Below the pieces are notes generated by a model, which made no database searches, was not told the origin of the DNA, and saw only the letters and a program-made list of their open reading frames with translations. A DNA stretch of 64,000 nucleotides. Origin: Halovenus halobia (GTDB lineage: Archaea > Halobacteriota > Halobacteria > Halobacteriales > Haloarculaceae). The stretch's first letter is position 1. Each line of letters begins with the position of its first letter. This document shows, piece by piece, positions 8,230-17,481 of this stretch. The stretch lies in assembly GCF_051414135.1 (NCBI RefSeq), contig NZ_JBLKOA010000002.1, positions 124,001 through 188,000 of the forward strand. The letters are read 5' to 3'. Position numbers and translations under genes: made by a program.

Positions 8230-9141
8230 ATGGTCGAAAACGTGGCGTCAGAGATGGCGGATCTCGAAGATGAGGATTTCTATCTGCTGTCCGGCCTCGA
8301 ACAGGGGATGCGCTTTTCCGAGTGGGTCGCCCGGCCGAAAATTCCGGAGTACGCTCGCCTCACCGACGAAGAGGTGGAGTATCGGCTGGACCGCTGTGAG
8401 CGACGCGACCTGATCGAGCGCAAGACCATCCAGTACGAAGGCTTTCGCCTGACGTTCGAGGGGTACGACGCGCTGGCGCTGCACACCTTTGCCGAGCGGG
8501 AGACTATCGAAGGCGTCGGCGCACCGCTCGGCGTTGGCAAGGAAAGCGACGTGTACGAGGTGCGCTCGTACAAGCCACTCGCGCTGAAGTTCCACCGCGA
8601 GGGCTACACTGAATTCCGTGAAGTCAACAAAGAGCGGGAGTACACCGCCGACCACGAGCACGTCTCGTGGATGTACACCGCCCGAAAAGCCGCCGAACAG
8701 GAGTACGAAACCCTCGAAGCACTGTATCCGACGGTATCAGTCCCCCAGCCGATGGGCCACAGCCGCCACGCAATCATTATGGAGCGTATCGACGGCGTCG
8801 AACTCGCGCGCTCGAAACTGGAACCCGAGCAGGTCCGGCCAGTCGTCGACCTGATTTTCGACGAAATGACGACAGCCTACCGCGAGGGCTACGTTCACGC
8901 CGATATGAGTGAGTACAACATCTTCATTGCCGAGGACGGCGTGACGATTTTCGATTGGCCCCAGGCTGTCCCGACGGAACACGAGAACAGCGACGAGTTG
9001 CTTCGACGCGATGTCGAGAACACACTGGGGTATTTCCAGCGGAAATATCCCAGTCAAGTCGGTGAGGCAGACATCGATGGACTGGCCGCAGCCGTCGCCG
9101 ACGACGAGTTCGAGAGTATCACCCAATTTCTTGACGCGTAG
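8230..9141 (+). CDS. rio2: RIO-type atypical protein kinase Rio2
   Basis: This 303-residue protein has an N-terminal winged-helix domain (residues 1-90) and a RIO kinase domain. The flexible P-loop GVGKESDVYEV, the ATP-binding lysine in LALKFHREG, the catalytic HADMSEYN segment and the metal-binding IFDWPQA (the Rio family replaces DFG) are all present. Rio2 acts as an ATPase or kinase in late 40S/30S ribosomal subunit maturation. The gene stands alone downstream of a long nrdR upstream region. Confidence 0.92.
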   Translation: MVENVASEMADLEDEDFYLLSGLEQGMRFSEWVARPKIPEYARLTDEEVEYRLDRCERRDLIERKTIQYEGFRLTFEGYDALALHTFAERETIEGVGAPLGVGKESDVYEVRSYKPLALKFHREGYTEFREVNKEREYTADHEHVSWMYTARKAAEQEYETLEALYPTVSVPQPMGHSRHAIIMERIDGVELARSKLEPEQVRPVVDLIFDEMTTAYREGYVHADMSEYNIFIAEDGVTIFDWPQAVPTEHENSDELLRRDVENTLGYFQRKYPSQVGEADIDGLAAAVADDEFESITQFLDA

Positions 9142-9191
9142 GACGTCTCTAACTGGAATTGTCGGTTGGTAACGTCGTCCTATGCCGTTCT

Positions 9192-9220
9192 AATAAACCC
9201 AATACCGATATATAGAATTG
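9192..9220. repeat. AT-rich direct repeat, copy 1
   Basis: A 29-base sequence opens AATAAACC and closes ATATAGAATTG. It matches 10361-10389 in 24 of 29 positions and is preceded in both places by TGCCGT-like bases. The two copies flank the thioredoxin-reductase-like gene. Confidence 0.55.
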
Positions 9221-9312
9221 GCCTGTATCGTGGTTTAATTGCCGAACGCGCGTGCGTTCTGCTCGCACAGCAGTTGTAGGAGTCTTAAGGCCGGAACCCC
9301 AATTGACGTGTA

Positions 9313-10308
9313 ATGAGTTCGGAGACGGCAGACGAGTCAGAAGTATCAGATACATACGAAGTTGTGGTCGTCGGGGGTGGTCCTGGCGGACTGACGACGG
9401 CATTGTACACCACCCGGCTGAACCACGATACCGCCCTGATCGACCGGGGCGGCGGTCGTGCCGCGATGATGGTTGATACCCACAACGTCATCGGTGTCCC
9501 AGAAGAAACGTCGGGCAACGAGTTCCTCTCGACGGCGAAGGACCAACTCGACCACTACGGCACCGACCTGTACCAGGATTTCGTCACCGACGTTACCCAT
9601 AGCGACGAAGACGGCGTCAGATTCGAGGTCGAAACGGCCAGTGGCGAGCAGTTCCTGACCGAATCCGTCGTCTTCTCGACTGGCTTTAGCGACGGCCGAC
9701 CGGACCCGCCGCTGCCACGCACCGGCAAAGGCCTGCACTACTGCCTGCACTGTGACGGCTACATGTTCCGCGACGAGTCGGTCTACGTGATGGGTCACGA
9801 CGAGGGTGCTGCCCACGTCGCGATGATTTTGCTGAATTTCACCGACGATGTCGACCTCCTACTCCGGGGAGAAGAGCCACAATGGAGCGACGAAACGGAC
9901 GAACTCGTTCGAGCACACCCAATCGACCTGATCGACACCGAGATCGACAGCATGTTCAAAGAAGACGACGGCTGGCTCGGTGGCTTCGAGTTCGAGGATG
10001 GGTCGGTCCGCGAGTACAAGGGCGGCTTTGCGATGTATGGCTCGAACTACAACAACGACCTCGCCGAGGCACTGGGCTGTGCGGTGAACGACGACGGCAC
10101 CATTGCGGTTGACGAGGACGGCAAGACCAGCGTCGACGGCGTCTACGCAGTCGGCGACATCACTCCCGGCGGCAACCAGATCCCGATTGCGATGGGCAAG
10201 GGCGCAAAAGCCGGCATCTCGCTACATATGGAGATGCGAGAGTTCCCGAAATCACTGGACGAACTCGAATCCGAGCAGACCCCGCGAGCGGCCGCTGACG
10301 ACGACTGA
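9313..10308 (+). CDS. Thioredoxin-reductase-like FAD/NAD(P)-dependent oxidoreductase
   Basis: This 331-residue protein has the FAD Rossmann motif GGGPGGLTTALYTT at about 18-31. A CLHC redox pair in HYCLHCDGYMF sits near residue 140, and a closing FAD motif appears in VYAVGDITPGGNQIPIA. The CxxC at the usual TrxR spacing points to a low-molecular-weight thioredoxin reductase or a close paralogue that uses another redoxin. The middle NAD(P) region lacks an obvious GxGxxA plus HRR set (it reads VYVMGHDEGAAHVA), so cofactor preference is uncertain. It is a single gene, convergent with the amidohydrolase, with a T-rich stretch (CTGCTTTTCTGTTCTG) just after the stop. Confidence 0.85.
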   Translation: MSSETADESEVSDTYEVVVVGGGPGGLTTALYTTRLNHDTALIDRGGGRAAMMVDTHNVIGVPEETSGNEFLSTAKDQLDHYGTDLYQDFVTDVTHSDEDGVRFEVETASGEQFLTESVVFSTGFSDGRPDPPLPRTGKGLHYCLHCDGYMFRDESVYVMGHDEGAAHVAMILLNFTDDVDLLLRGEEPQWSDETDELVRAHPIDLIDTEIDSMFKEDDGWLGGFEFEDGSVREYKGGFAMYGSNYNNDLAEALGCAVNDDGTIAVDEDGKTSVDGVYAVGDITPGGNQIPIAMGKGAKAGISLHMEMREFPKSLDELESEQTPRAAADDD

Positions 10309-10360
10309 GGCTGCTTTTCTGTTCTGTTTGCATTCTTAGGCCGGTGGTTCGTCTGCCGTC

Positions 10361-10389
10361 AATAAACCACATAACGCGATATAGAATTG
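10361..10389. repeat. AT-rich direct repeat, copy 2
   Basis: This is the partner of 9192-9220, with 24 of 29 bases the same. It sits between two convergent stop codons, where no mRNA promoter is expected. Confidence 0.55.
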
Positions 10390-10503
10390 CGAGCACTGCG
10401 CTTCGTTTCGACTGCCGGCTGGCATGACCAGTTCCGGAAAAACCGCAAGACAGCGCTGCTACTGAACGTCCAGGCCACGAGTTCCGTGGCACAGCGTCGA
10501 AAA

Positions 10504-11838
10504 TTAGGGCTTGAACTGCTGAGCGTTCTGGCGTGCTGCTTCGATGTCCAGCGATTCCGCGACCGCTGTGGCTTCTTCGCGAATCGCGTCTGCGTCCGCA
10601 ACAGTAACCTCGCCATCTTCGACGAGCGCCTCGCCGTCGACCATCGTAAACGTCACATCCTCACCGCGGGCGGCGAACACGAGGTGAGAGAGTGGGTCAT
10701 ACAGCGGCGTCGCCCGCGTGGTGTCAGTCGAGAGGCCAACAATGTCTGCGCGCCAGCCTTCTTTCAGTTTACCGAGACGGTCGAAGCCGGCCGCCTTGGC
10801 CCCGTTGATTGTCGCCATCTCGAAGATTGTCTCTGCCGGCGTTGCCGTCGGGTCGAGTTGGTCGACCTTCTGGAGCGTGCTGGCCTGTTTCATCTCCGTG
10901 AACGGGTCCAGTGTATTGTTACAGGGCGGGCCGTCATTGCCCAACGCGACGTTGATGCCGCGGTCGAGGTAGTCGACGACGGGTGCGATGCCGCTGGCGA
11001 GTTTCATGTTCGACGAGGGGCAGTGGGTGACGTGCGTGCCAGTCTCGGCTAACAGTTCTCGCTCGTCGTCGTCGGTCCAGACACAGTGTGCGAGGACAAC
11101 ATCCTCGCCAGTCAGGCCAACTTCGTCCAGCCACTGGATATTTCGCATCCCCGTATCAGATTCGACCGTCTCGATTTCCCCCTGGTTCTCGCTAGCGTGG
11201 GTGTGGATTCGGACGCCGTCGTATTTGTCAGCCAGTTCTCGACAGCCACGCAGGCAGTCTTCGGTGCAGGAGACTGCGAACCGTGGAGTGACAGCGTAAC
11301 GAACCCGGTCGTCGAAACTGCCGTGATAGTTCTGGATGAGTCGTTCAGTATCCGCCAGCGCCTCGTCGGTGTCCTCACGCAGGCCCTCGGGTGAACGCTG
11401 GTCCATCAGCACCTTCCCGAGCAGTCCACGGATACCCATCTCGCCGGCTGCCTCGAACGCGCGGTCGGCGTGTGCGACCGAGAGGTGGTCGATAGCCGTC
11501 GTCGTACCGGACTCGATGAGTTCGAGATAGCCAAGTTTCGCGGCGATTTCCATCTCGTCGGCGGTCAGGGTGGCCTCCATCGGCAGGATGTAATCGAACA
11601 ACCAGTCGAGCAGTTCACTATCGTCAGAGATACCCCGGCCAAGACTCTGGACCGAGTGAATGTGTCCGCCGACCATCCCGGGGACAACGAGGTCACAGGA
11701 TTGTTCGCGGTGGTCGGGATACTGTTGTGCGAGGCGCTCACGGTCTCCGACGGCCGCGATTTCTGATCCATCGACAACGACCGTCCCGTCGTCAATGACC
11801 GTAGATGAATCTGTAATGATTGTCCCGCTTATTCTCAT
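10504..11838 (-). CDS. TRZ/ATZ-family amidohydrolase, probable purine or nucleoside deaminase
   Basis: This 444-residue metal-dependent deaminase has the metal-binding HxH in GGHIHSVQ near residue 58. It also has a third ligand in HTHASE, a fourth His in VLAHCVW, the strictly placed CPSSNMKLASGIAPV loop, and the catalytic Asp in LGNDGPP. This set is shared by guanine deaminase, 8-oxoguanine deaminase, S-adenosylhomocysteine/methylthioadenosine deaminase and triazine hydrolases. The SNMKLASG loop leans toward the SAH/MTA or 8-oxoguanine side. The neighbouring nucleoside importer and urate pathway suggest that it feeds xanthine or a related oxopurine into the pathway. The exact substrate cannot be read from sequence. 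Confidence 0.8.
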   Translation of the reverse strand: MRISGTIITDSSTVIDDGTVVVDGSEIAAVGDRERLAQQYPDHREQSCDLVVPGMVGGHIHSVQSLGRGISDDSELLDWLFDYILPMEATLTADEMEIAAKLGYLELIESGTTTAIDHLSVAHADRAFEAAGEMGIRGLLGKVLMDQRSPEGLREDTDEALADTERLIQNYHGSFDDRVRYAVTPRFAVSCTEDCLRGCRELADKYDGVRIHTHASENQGEIETVESDTGMRNIQWLDEVGLTGEDVVLAHCVWTDDDERELLAETGTHVTHCPSSNMKLASGIAPVVDYLDRGINVALGNDGPPCNNTLDPFTEMKQASTLQKVDQLDPTATPAETIFEMATINGAKAAGFDRLGKLKEGWRADIVGLSTDTTRATPLYDPLSHLVFAARGEDVTFTMVDGEALVEDGEVTVADADAIREEATAVAESLDIEAARQNAQQFKP

Positions 11839-11886
11839 TCCGACCGTAATTCCCGAACAAGGGGCATAAACCCTTCGAAGGGACGG

Positions 11887-12879
11887 TTAGTCAGTTTCGC
11901 GGCTGTAGGACTCTAACAGTGCAGACGGCACAGCCAGCCGGTCGTTTTTCGTCCTGATGACAGCATACGAAAGGACGAGAATCGTCGCCAGATACGGATA
12001 GGTTGCCATTATCTGCCCATTCATGAGGAAATCAATGGTCGCGTTGATGAGACCAGCAAGTGGTGTTTCCGAGCCCACAGAAAACGACAGCGCCTGTGAG
12101 CGCAACTGGAGCGCGTCGAGCATCCCGAACAGATAGGCCCCAACGAGCATCCGGCTGGGCGTCCACTGCGCGAAGATGACGAGCGCAACGGCAATCCACC
12201 CCCGACCGGCAGTCATCCCGGGCACCCACAGTTGCGAGAACGCAAGCGAGAGGTGAGCGCCGGCCGCACCCGCGAAGCCGCCGCCGATGATCACCGCCAG
12301 GTAGCGGAGTTTGAACACCGCAACACCCATCGTGTCGGCCATTTCGGGGTCTTCACCAACCGAGATGAGTTCGAGCCCGATATTCGAGTAATTGAGGAAA
12401 TACCACGTAATCGGGACGAGTGCCAGCGCGATGTAGTCGGTCGGCGTGTTTCTGAACAGCGCCACACCGATGACCGGAATGTCGACGAGATACTGGCCAA
12501 CCAGCGGAATCGACACCTCGGAGAAGCCATCGATGCTGTTCTCGACCCACCGAGACCCGTAGAAGGTCGTCAGCCCAGTCCCAAGCAGGGTGAGCATGAC
12601 GCCGCTGATCACCTGGTTTGCCTTCAGGCTAATGCAGAGGAAGGCGTGAATCGACGCGAGCGCCATCCCGGCGACGATTCCGGCGAGCAGGCCGAGCCAG
12701 GTGCTCCCGGTGACAACCGTCACGATGAACCCGCCCAGTGCACCAGAGAGCATCATCCCCTCGACGCCCAGGTTGAGCACACCAGCGCGCTCGCTGATGA
12801 GTTCGCCAAGTCCGGCGAGGATGAACACGGTTGCAGCCGAAACAGTCGCGTTGAGAAGCCCTGCAAGAAAACCCGTCAT
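11887..12879 (-). CDS. Nucleoside-type ABC transporter permease 2
   Basis: This 330-residue integral membrane protein with about eight to nine hydrophobic segments belongs to the branched-chain amino acid/ribose permease family. It contains LGVEGMMLSGALGGF near residue 36 and GRGWIAVALVIFAQWTP near 225, both typical of YufQ/NupQ-type subunits. It pairs with the 12879-13979 permease to form the channel. Its start codon overlaps the stop of the upstream permease, so the two are translationally coupled. Confidence 0.9.
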   Translation of the reverse strand: MTGFLAGLLNATVSAATVFILAGLGELISERAGVLNLGVEGMMLSGALGGFIVTVVTGSTWLGLLAGIVAGMALASIHAFLCISLKANQVISGVMLTLLGTGLTTFYGSRWVENSIDGFSEVSIPLVGQYLVDIPVIGVALFRNTPTDYIALALVPITWYFLNYSNIGLELISVGEDPEMADTMGVAVFKLRYLAVIIGGGFAGAAGAHLSLAFSQLWVPGMTAGRGWIAVALVIFAQWTPSRMLVGAYLFGMLDALQLRSQALSFSVGSETPLAGLINATIDFLMNGQIMATYPYLATILVLSYAVIRTKNDRLAVPSALLESYSRETD

Positions 12880-13979
12880 CAGGCGTCACCTCCGGCCGTC
12901 TCGCTCGGACTCGGCGCTGGGTCGCGCTCGACGTTGAGGTCGATTCGGTACCGCTTGAAAAACTCACCAGTAATCAAAAAGAGGATAATTAGCGCCTGAA
13001 TGACCTCGACCAGCGCAGCCGGGATACCGAGGAAAATCTCCATGTTCGTCCCGCCAGTGAACAGCAGCGCGAAAAACAGGCTCGCGAGTAACACTTTGAT
13101 AGCGCTGTTGCGGCCGAGCAACGCGATTGGAATTGCTGTAAACCCGTATCCCGGCTCGAAGCCAGCACGAAGTCGGCCCTGTACGCCCGATATTTCGCTA
13201 ATGCCGCCGATGCCAGCAAACGCACCGCCGAGGATAAACACGAGCAGATACACCTTGTACCGACTCATGCCGGCCTGCACAGCAGCCTCGTCGTTCGAGC
13301 CGACGAAGGAAATCTCGAATCCAAGTCGCGTCCGGGTCATCAGGAGATACGTGAAGACGACGATAAGCAGCGCGATGACGAGACCGAGGTGGACGCGCAT
13401 GTACAGTTCCGGGATAGTGGCAGCCGCCGAAAACCGGTCGGTCTGTGGGAAGTTCCCCGAAGAGCCTCGCATCGGCCCGCGAACCATGTAACTGAGAATC
13501 TGCAGCGCAACGAACGATAGCAGCAGCGAGGTAATGATCTCGTTCACATCGTACTTCGCGCGGAGCCAGGCGGGAATTGCAGCCAGCGCACCGCCAGCAA
13601 TCCCCGCGGCGAGAAGCATGAGCGGGACGAGCGCGACGCCCGGCAGGGAGACGTTCAGCCCGACCCACGACCCCGCGAGCGCACCGATGACAAGTTGCCC
13701 TTCAGCGCCAATGTTGAACAGTCCGGCTTTCAGCGGCAGGTAGACAGCGAGACCAGCGAGGACCAGCGGGACAGTTGTGATCAGTGTATCCGCCATCCCC
13801 AACTCTGTTGTTGGCGTCTCAATGAGCATCAACCGGTACGCCGCGATTGGATTCACGTCGATGACGAGCAGGACAACTGCGCTGACAGCCAGTGCCGCAA
13901 GCACCGTGAGCACTGGTGTTGCGTAGTTGAGCCAGCGCGGAACTCGCTCCCGTGCAGTCAGGTCAATTTCGACGTTCAT
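12879..13979 (-). CDS. Nucleoside-type ABC transporter permease 1
   Basis: This 366-residue multispanning protein of the YufP/NupP type has GLFNIGAEGQLVIGALAGSW near 90-110 and a FEPGYGFTAIPIALLG motif near 285. The N-terminus up to about residue 20 is cytoplasmic, and the C-terminus is polar. It is the second gene of the leftward operon (ATPase, permease, permease) and overlaps the ATPase gene by four bases (ATGA). Confidence 0.9.
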   Translation of the reverse strand: MNVEIDLTARERVPRWLNYATPVLTVLAALAVSAVVLLVIDVNPIAAYRLMLIETPTTELGMADTLITTVPLVLAGLAVYLPLKAGLFNIGAEGQLVIGALAGSWVGLNVSLPGVALVPLMLLAAGIAGGALAAIPAWLRAKYDVNEIITSLLLSFVALQILSYMVRGPMRGSSGNFPQTDRFSAAATIPELYMRVHLGLVIALLIVVFTYLLMTRTRLGFEISFVGSNDEAAVQAGMSRYKVYLLVFILGGAFAGIGGISEISGVQGRLRAGFEPGYGFTAIPIALLGRNSAIKVLLASLFFALLFTGGTNMEIFLGIPAALVEVIQALIILFLITGEFFKRYRIDLNVERDPAPSPSETAGGDA

Positions 13980-15625
13980 CGGCCCTCACCATCTGACGCG
14001 ACAGGTTGTGGCGACGCCGGCGAGGCTTCGGCTCCGCCGCCAGTCATCTCCAGTCCGATTCGGTCGCGGTCGGCCTCCTCGGCAGTCGTCTCGTAGACGA
14101 ACTCGCCTTCGTAGATGACGAGAATCCGGTCGCTCAGGTCAGTGATTTCATCGAGGTCCTCTGAGAGCAGAACAATTCCCGTCCCGTCTTTGCGCTGTTC
14201 GAGCAGTGTCTCTCTGATGAACTCGATGGCACCGACATCGACACCTCTCGTTGGCTGGTTCGCAACGAGTAGGTCTGGGTCTCTGGCGAGTTCCCGCGCG
14301 AGGATCAGCTTCTGGAGATTCCCCCCAGAGAGGTCACCTGCCTTCGTTTCGGTGACATCGCTGACCCCGCGAATGTCGAACTCGTCGACCAAGTCTTCTG
14401 CGTAGGCTGCCAGTTCGCCGTAATCCAGTCCCGTTCGGCCGCCAAAGCGCTCGTCGGTAAACTCTTTCATCGCCGCATTGTGCATCACCGAGAGGTCTTC
14501 TGCACAGCCGTATCGAAGACGGTCCTCGGGAACGAACGAAACGTCGTTGTTGACGAAGTGTTTGGGTTTTGCACCAGTGAGGTCAGTCCCGCCAACGGTG
14601 ATGCTCCCGGCAGTGAGCCCGCGGAGTCCCGCAGCCAGCTCGGCGAGTTCTGTCTGTCCGTTCCCGCTCACGCCAGCGATTCCGACCACCTCTCCTGCCC
14701 GGACCGTGAGGTCGATTCCTGACAACGATTCAATCCCGCGGTCGTTGTCAGCGTGAACGTTCTGGAGTTGTAACACCGGCTCACCCAGTTCGATTCCGTC
14801 TTTCTCGACCTGAAACAGGACTTCACGGCCGACCATCATCTCGGCCAGGTCAGCCTGCGTTACCTCAGAGACAGTCGCTGTGCCGACGTTTTTCCCCTCA
14901 CGAAGAATTGTCACCCGGTCGACGACAGCCTGCACCTCGTTGAGTTTGTGTGTGATAAAGATGATTGCCATGCCTTCCTCGGTAAGTCGCTCCAGAGAGT
15001 CGAACAGTCGTTCGGCCTCTGTCGGCGTAAGGACAGCAGTCGGTTCGTCGAGAATGAGCAGGTCGACGTCACGATAGAGTGCTTTGAGAATCTCGACACG
15101 CTGTTGTTGGCCAACGTCGAGTTCCCAGATGTTCGCAGTGGCGTCGATATCAAAGCCGTACTGGTCGGCCAGGTCATCGATTCGCTGTGTCGGGACGTCG
15201 ATTCCGAGCGAGAATCGTCGTGCGAGCGCCTGGACGAACCCGTTCGAGCGGACCGCTTCGGGGAGTCGGCCCTCGCCGTCACTCCGGAACATCGTCGCTG
15301 GTTCGCGCTCGCCGAGCACCACGTTCTGGGCGACGCTCAGTCGCGGAATCAACTGGAAGTGCTGGTGGACCATTCCAATCCCAGCGTCGATGGCGTCCTG
15401 CGGAGAGTCGAGTTGGAGTCGCTTGCCGTCAAGATAGATATCCCCGTCATCCTGTGAATATAACCCGTACAGAATCTTCATCAGCGTGCTCTTGCCCGCC
15501 CCGTTCTCACCGAGCAACCCGTGAATTTCACCGCGTTCGACCCGCAAATCGACGTGGTCGTTTGCAACCACACCCGGGAATTCTTTCAGAATGTTCTGCA
15601 TCTCTAAAAAGGCAGACTCAGGCAT
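13976..15625 (-). CDS. Nucleoside-type ABC transporter, tandem ATP-binding protein
   Basis: This 549-residue protein carries two nucleotide-binding domains. The first has Walker A GENGAGKST near residue 42, signature LDVGQQQRVEIL, and Walker B LLILDEPTAVLTP. The second has the degenerate Walker A GVSGNGQTE, signature LSGGNLQKLILAREL, and Walker B LLVANQPTRGVD. This layout is typical of the RbsA/YufO family that energises sugar and nucleoside importers. It is the first gene of a leftward operon and diverges from the binding-protein gene across 382 bases. A TATA-like AAATTTATG lies on its strand near 15663-15672. Confidence 0.92.
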   Translation of the reverse strand: MPESAFLEMQNILKEFPGVVANDHVDLRVERGEIHGLLGENGAGKSTLMKILYGLYSQDDGDIYLDGKRLQLDSPQDAIDAGIGMVHQHFQLIPRLSVAQNVVLGEREPATMFRSDGEGRLPEAVRSNGFVQALARRFSLGIDVPTQRIDDLADQYGFDIDATANIWELDVGQQQRVEILKALYRDVDLLILDEPTAVLTPTEAERLFDSLERLTEEGMAIIFITHKLNEVQAVVDRVTILREGKNVGTATVSEVTQADLAEMMVGREVLFQVEKDGIELGEPVLQLQNVHADNDRGIESLSGIDLTVRAGEVVGIAGVSGNGQTELAELAAGLRGLTAGSITVGGTDLTGAKPKHFVNNDVSFVPEDRLRYGCAEDLSVMHNAAMKEFTDERFGGRTGLDYGELAAYAEDLVDEFDIRGVSDVTETKAGDLSGGNLQKLILARELARDPDLLVANQPTRGVDVGAIEFIRETLLEQRKDGTGIVLLSEDLDEITDLSDRILVIYEGEFVYETTAEEADRDRIGLEMTGGGAEASPASPQPVASDGEGR

Positions 15626-15662
15626 GATGGGTTCTCACAGGGTACAATCGAGAATGCCGGGA

Positions 15663-15674
15663 CATAAATTTTTC
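15663..15674 (-). promoter_or_regulatory. Promoter of the nucleoside ABC operon
   Basis: On the minus strand AAAAATTTATGTC lies about 40-50 bases before the ATPase ATG at 15625. The rest of 15675-15920 shows no gene. Confidence 0.4.
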
Positions 15675-15925
15675 TACTGCTGAGGATGGGCATTTGTGTG
15701 GCTCTCTGCGGGAAATGTTCGCTACAGTGTGATTCGGCCGCTGGCGAGCTCGTGCGCGCGCTGGGCCAAGCATGGTTGTCACGGTTCGATTTGGCGAGTA
15801 CTGAACAGCTGTGAGGAATTATGCCCAAGACCAACCGTGTAGACACAAAATAGTTGTAAAAGAACAAATATCGAACAATATCTTTAGATTCTTCCAGAGA
15901 AATCGCAATACTGCCATTCATGCGC

Positions 15926-15937
15926 AGATTTATAACC
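15926..15937 (+). promoter_or_regulatory. Promoter of the BMP binding-protein gene
   Basis: GATTTATAACC with TTTATAA at 15929-15935 lies about 75 bases before ATG 16008. The leader is therefore some 50 bases, long enough to hold regulation. Confidence 0.5.
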
Positions 15938-16007
15938 TATAGACAAAACTAGCTAATGGAGCGCTATCGGTTCGGGTAGAAACGGACCATAACAGAGGAC
16001 ACAAACC

Positions 16008-17069
16008 ATGACAAGGCAAGTTTCACGACGTGAGGCAATCGCAGGAATCGGCTCGGCGGCCGCACTGGGCCTCGCTGGCTGTAGCGAGAGCGTCAGTTCG
16101 AGTGACGCGGAGGTCAGCGCAGCGTGGGTCTACAACTCAGAAATCGGCGACCTCGGCTGGTCGTGGGCGCACAACGAGGGCCGCAAGGCTGTCGCTGACG
16201 AGAACGACTGGCTGGATACGCAGTATACAGAGGCTGTCGCCCCAGAAGAGTCCGAACAGGTGTTCCGGCAGTACGCCAACAGCGGCGTCGACATCATCTT
16301 CGGCTGTACGTTCGGCTATCAGGACCCGATGGCAACCGTCGCTGAGGAGTATCCGGACGTGTACTTCGAGCACAACACGGGATACACGACCAAGGAGAAC
16401 ATGGGTCGGTACATGGGTCGGATCTACGAGGCACGGTATCTCGCCGGCCAGGCCGCCGGGATGCTCACCGAGACAGACACGCTGGGCTACGTGGCCGCGT
16501 TCCCGATTGCAGAGGTTGTCCGGGGAATCAACGCCTACACCCTCGGTGCGGCGTCAGTCAACGACAGCGTCACGACGAAGGTGCGCTGGACGAACAGCTG
16601 GTTCGACCCGCCAAGTGAGAGTGAGGCCGCCGGTGCGCTGCTCGACGAAAATGTCGACGTGATGGCACAGCACCAGGACTCCCCGGCAGCGCTCACCGAG
16701 GCGGCCAACGCGGACATCTGGGCGACAGGCTACGACGCGCCGATGCAGGAACAGGCCGGCGACAACTACCTCACGTCGCCAATCTGGCACTGGGAGGAGT
16801 TCTACGGCCCGACAATCGAAGCAGTCAGAGACGGCGAGTGGGAAGCTGACGCCTACTGGGAAGGTATGGACTCGGGCATCTGTGACATCGACGACTGGGG
16901 ACCAGAGGTGCCCCAGGATGTCAAAGATGAGGTCAATGCCTCCCGCGAAGAGATTATCAACGACAATCTCGACGTGTGGGCTGGCTCGAAGTTCGAGGGT
17001 GAAAGCGACGAGTTCCTCTTCCAAGAGATGGGCAGTTACGTGGAGAACGTCGAGGGCGAAGTGCCGTAA
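16008..17069 (+). CDS. BMP-family substrate-binding lipoprotein, nucleoside/purine type
   Basis: This 353-residue exported binding protein is the probable receptor of the divergent ABC importer. The N-terminus has a twin-arginine motif SRREAIAG (RR at 7-8), a hydrophobic stretch and a lipobox LAGC with Cys25, so it should be Tat-exported and lipid-anchored. The mature part follows the BMP/PnrA-like fold (Med/TmpC family), with IFGCTFGYQDP and GRIYEARYLAGQAAGM segments. These families bind purine nucleosides in bacteria, which suits the adjoining purine pathway. A T5 tract at 17091-17095 may end the transcript. Confidence 0.9.
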   Translation: MTRQVSRREAIAGIGSAAALGLAGCSESVSSSDAEVSAAWVYNSEIGDLGWSWAHNEGRKAVADENDWLDTQYTEAVAPEESEQVFRQYANSGVDIIFGCTFGYQDPMATVAEEYPDVYFEHNTGYTTKENMGRYMGRIYEARYLAGQAAGMLTETDTLGYVAAFPIAEVVRGINAYTLGAASVNDSVTTKVRWTNSWFDPPSESEAAGALLDENVDVMAQHQDSPAALTEAANADIWATGYDAPMQEQAGDNYLTSPIWHWEEFYGPTIEAVRDGEWEADAYWEGMDSGICDIDDWGPEVPQDVKDEVNASREEIINDNLDVWAGSKFEGESDEFLFQEMGSYVENVEGEVP

Positions 17070-17085
17070 CTCGGAGACGACACTC

Positions 17086-17096
17086 CACGCTTTTTA
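17086..17096 (+). terminator. Oligo-T terminator after the binding-protein gene
   Basis: CACGCTTTTTACC, about 20 bases past the stop codon, is a typical archaeal U-tract terminator without a hairpin. Confidence 0.4.
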
Positions 17097-17130
17097 CCGA
17101 GAGCGAGCGTACGGAGCGGCCGTACAAGTC

Positions 17131-17481
17131 TCAACTGCCACGGTAGGTGGTGTAGCCACCCGGAGAGAGCAACAGTGGGACGTGGTAGTGCTCGTCCGGG
17201 TCGGCAATCACGAACCGAACCGGGACAGTGTCGAGAAACGACGACTCTGAGTCGACCGACTCGTAGTAACTGCCCACGTCGAAGGTGAGCTGGTAGGTGC
17301 CGGCAGCCATCTCCTCGGCAGTGAGCAGTGGCTCCTCGAGTCGGCCGTCGTGGTTGGTCGTCCCTTGCGCAATTGTTTCAGTGGTGCCGTCGTCCTCGAG
17401 TCGCTGGAGGGTTACCTCGACGCCGGGGGCTGGCCCCTCCCGCCCCGTGTCGAGGACGTGTGTCGTCAGGTCCCCGCTCAT
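17131..17481 (-). CDS. uraH: 5-hydroxyisourate hydrolase, transthyretin-like
   Basis: This 116-residue protein hydrolyses 5-hydroxyisourate to OHCU. The N-terminal THVLDTGREGPAPG carries the conserved His, an Arg sits in the middle strand, and the protein ends YRGS, the invariant C-terminal signature of HIU hydrolases that separates them from true transthyretins. It is the last gene of the leftward mocA-allB-uraD-uox-uraH group. Its start overlaps the urate oxidase stop by four bases. Confidence 0.95.
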   Translation of the reverse strand: MSGDLTTHVLDTGREGPAPGVEVTLQRLEDDGTTETIAQGTTNHDGRLEEPLLTAEEMAAGTYQLTFDVGSYYESVDSESSFLDTVPVRFVIADPDEHYHVPLLLSPGGYTTYRGS

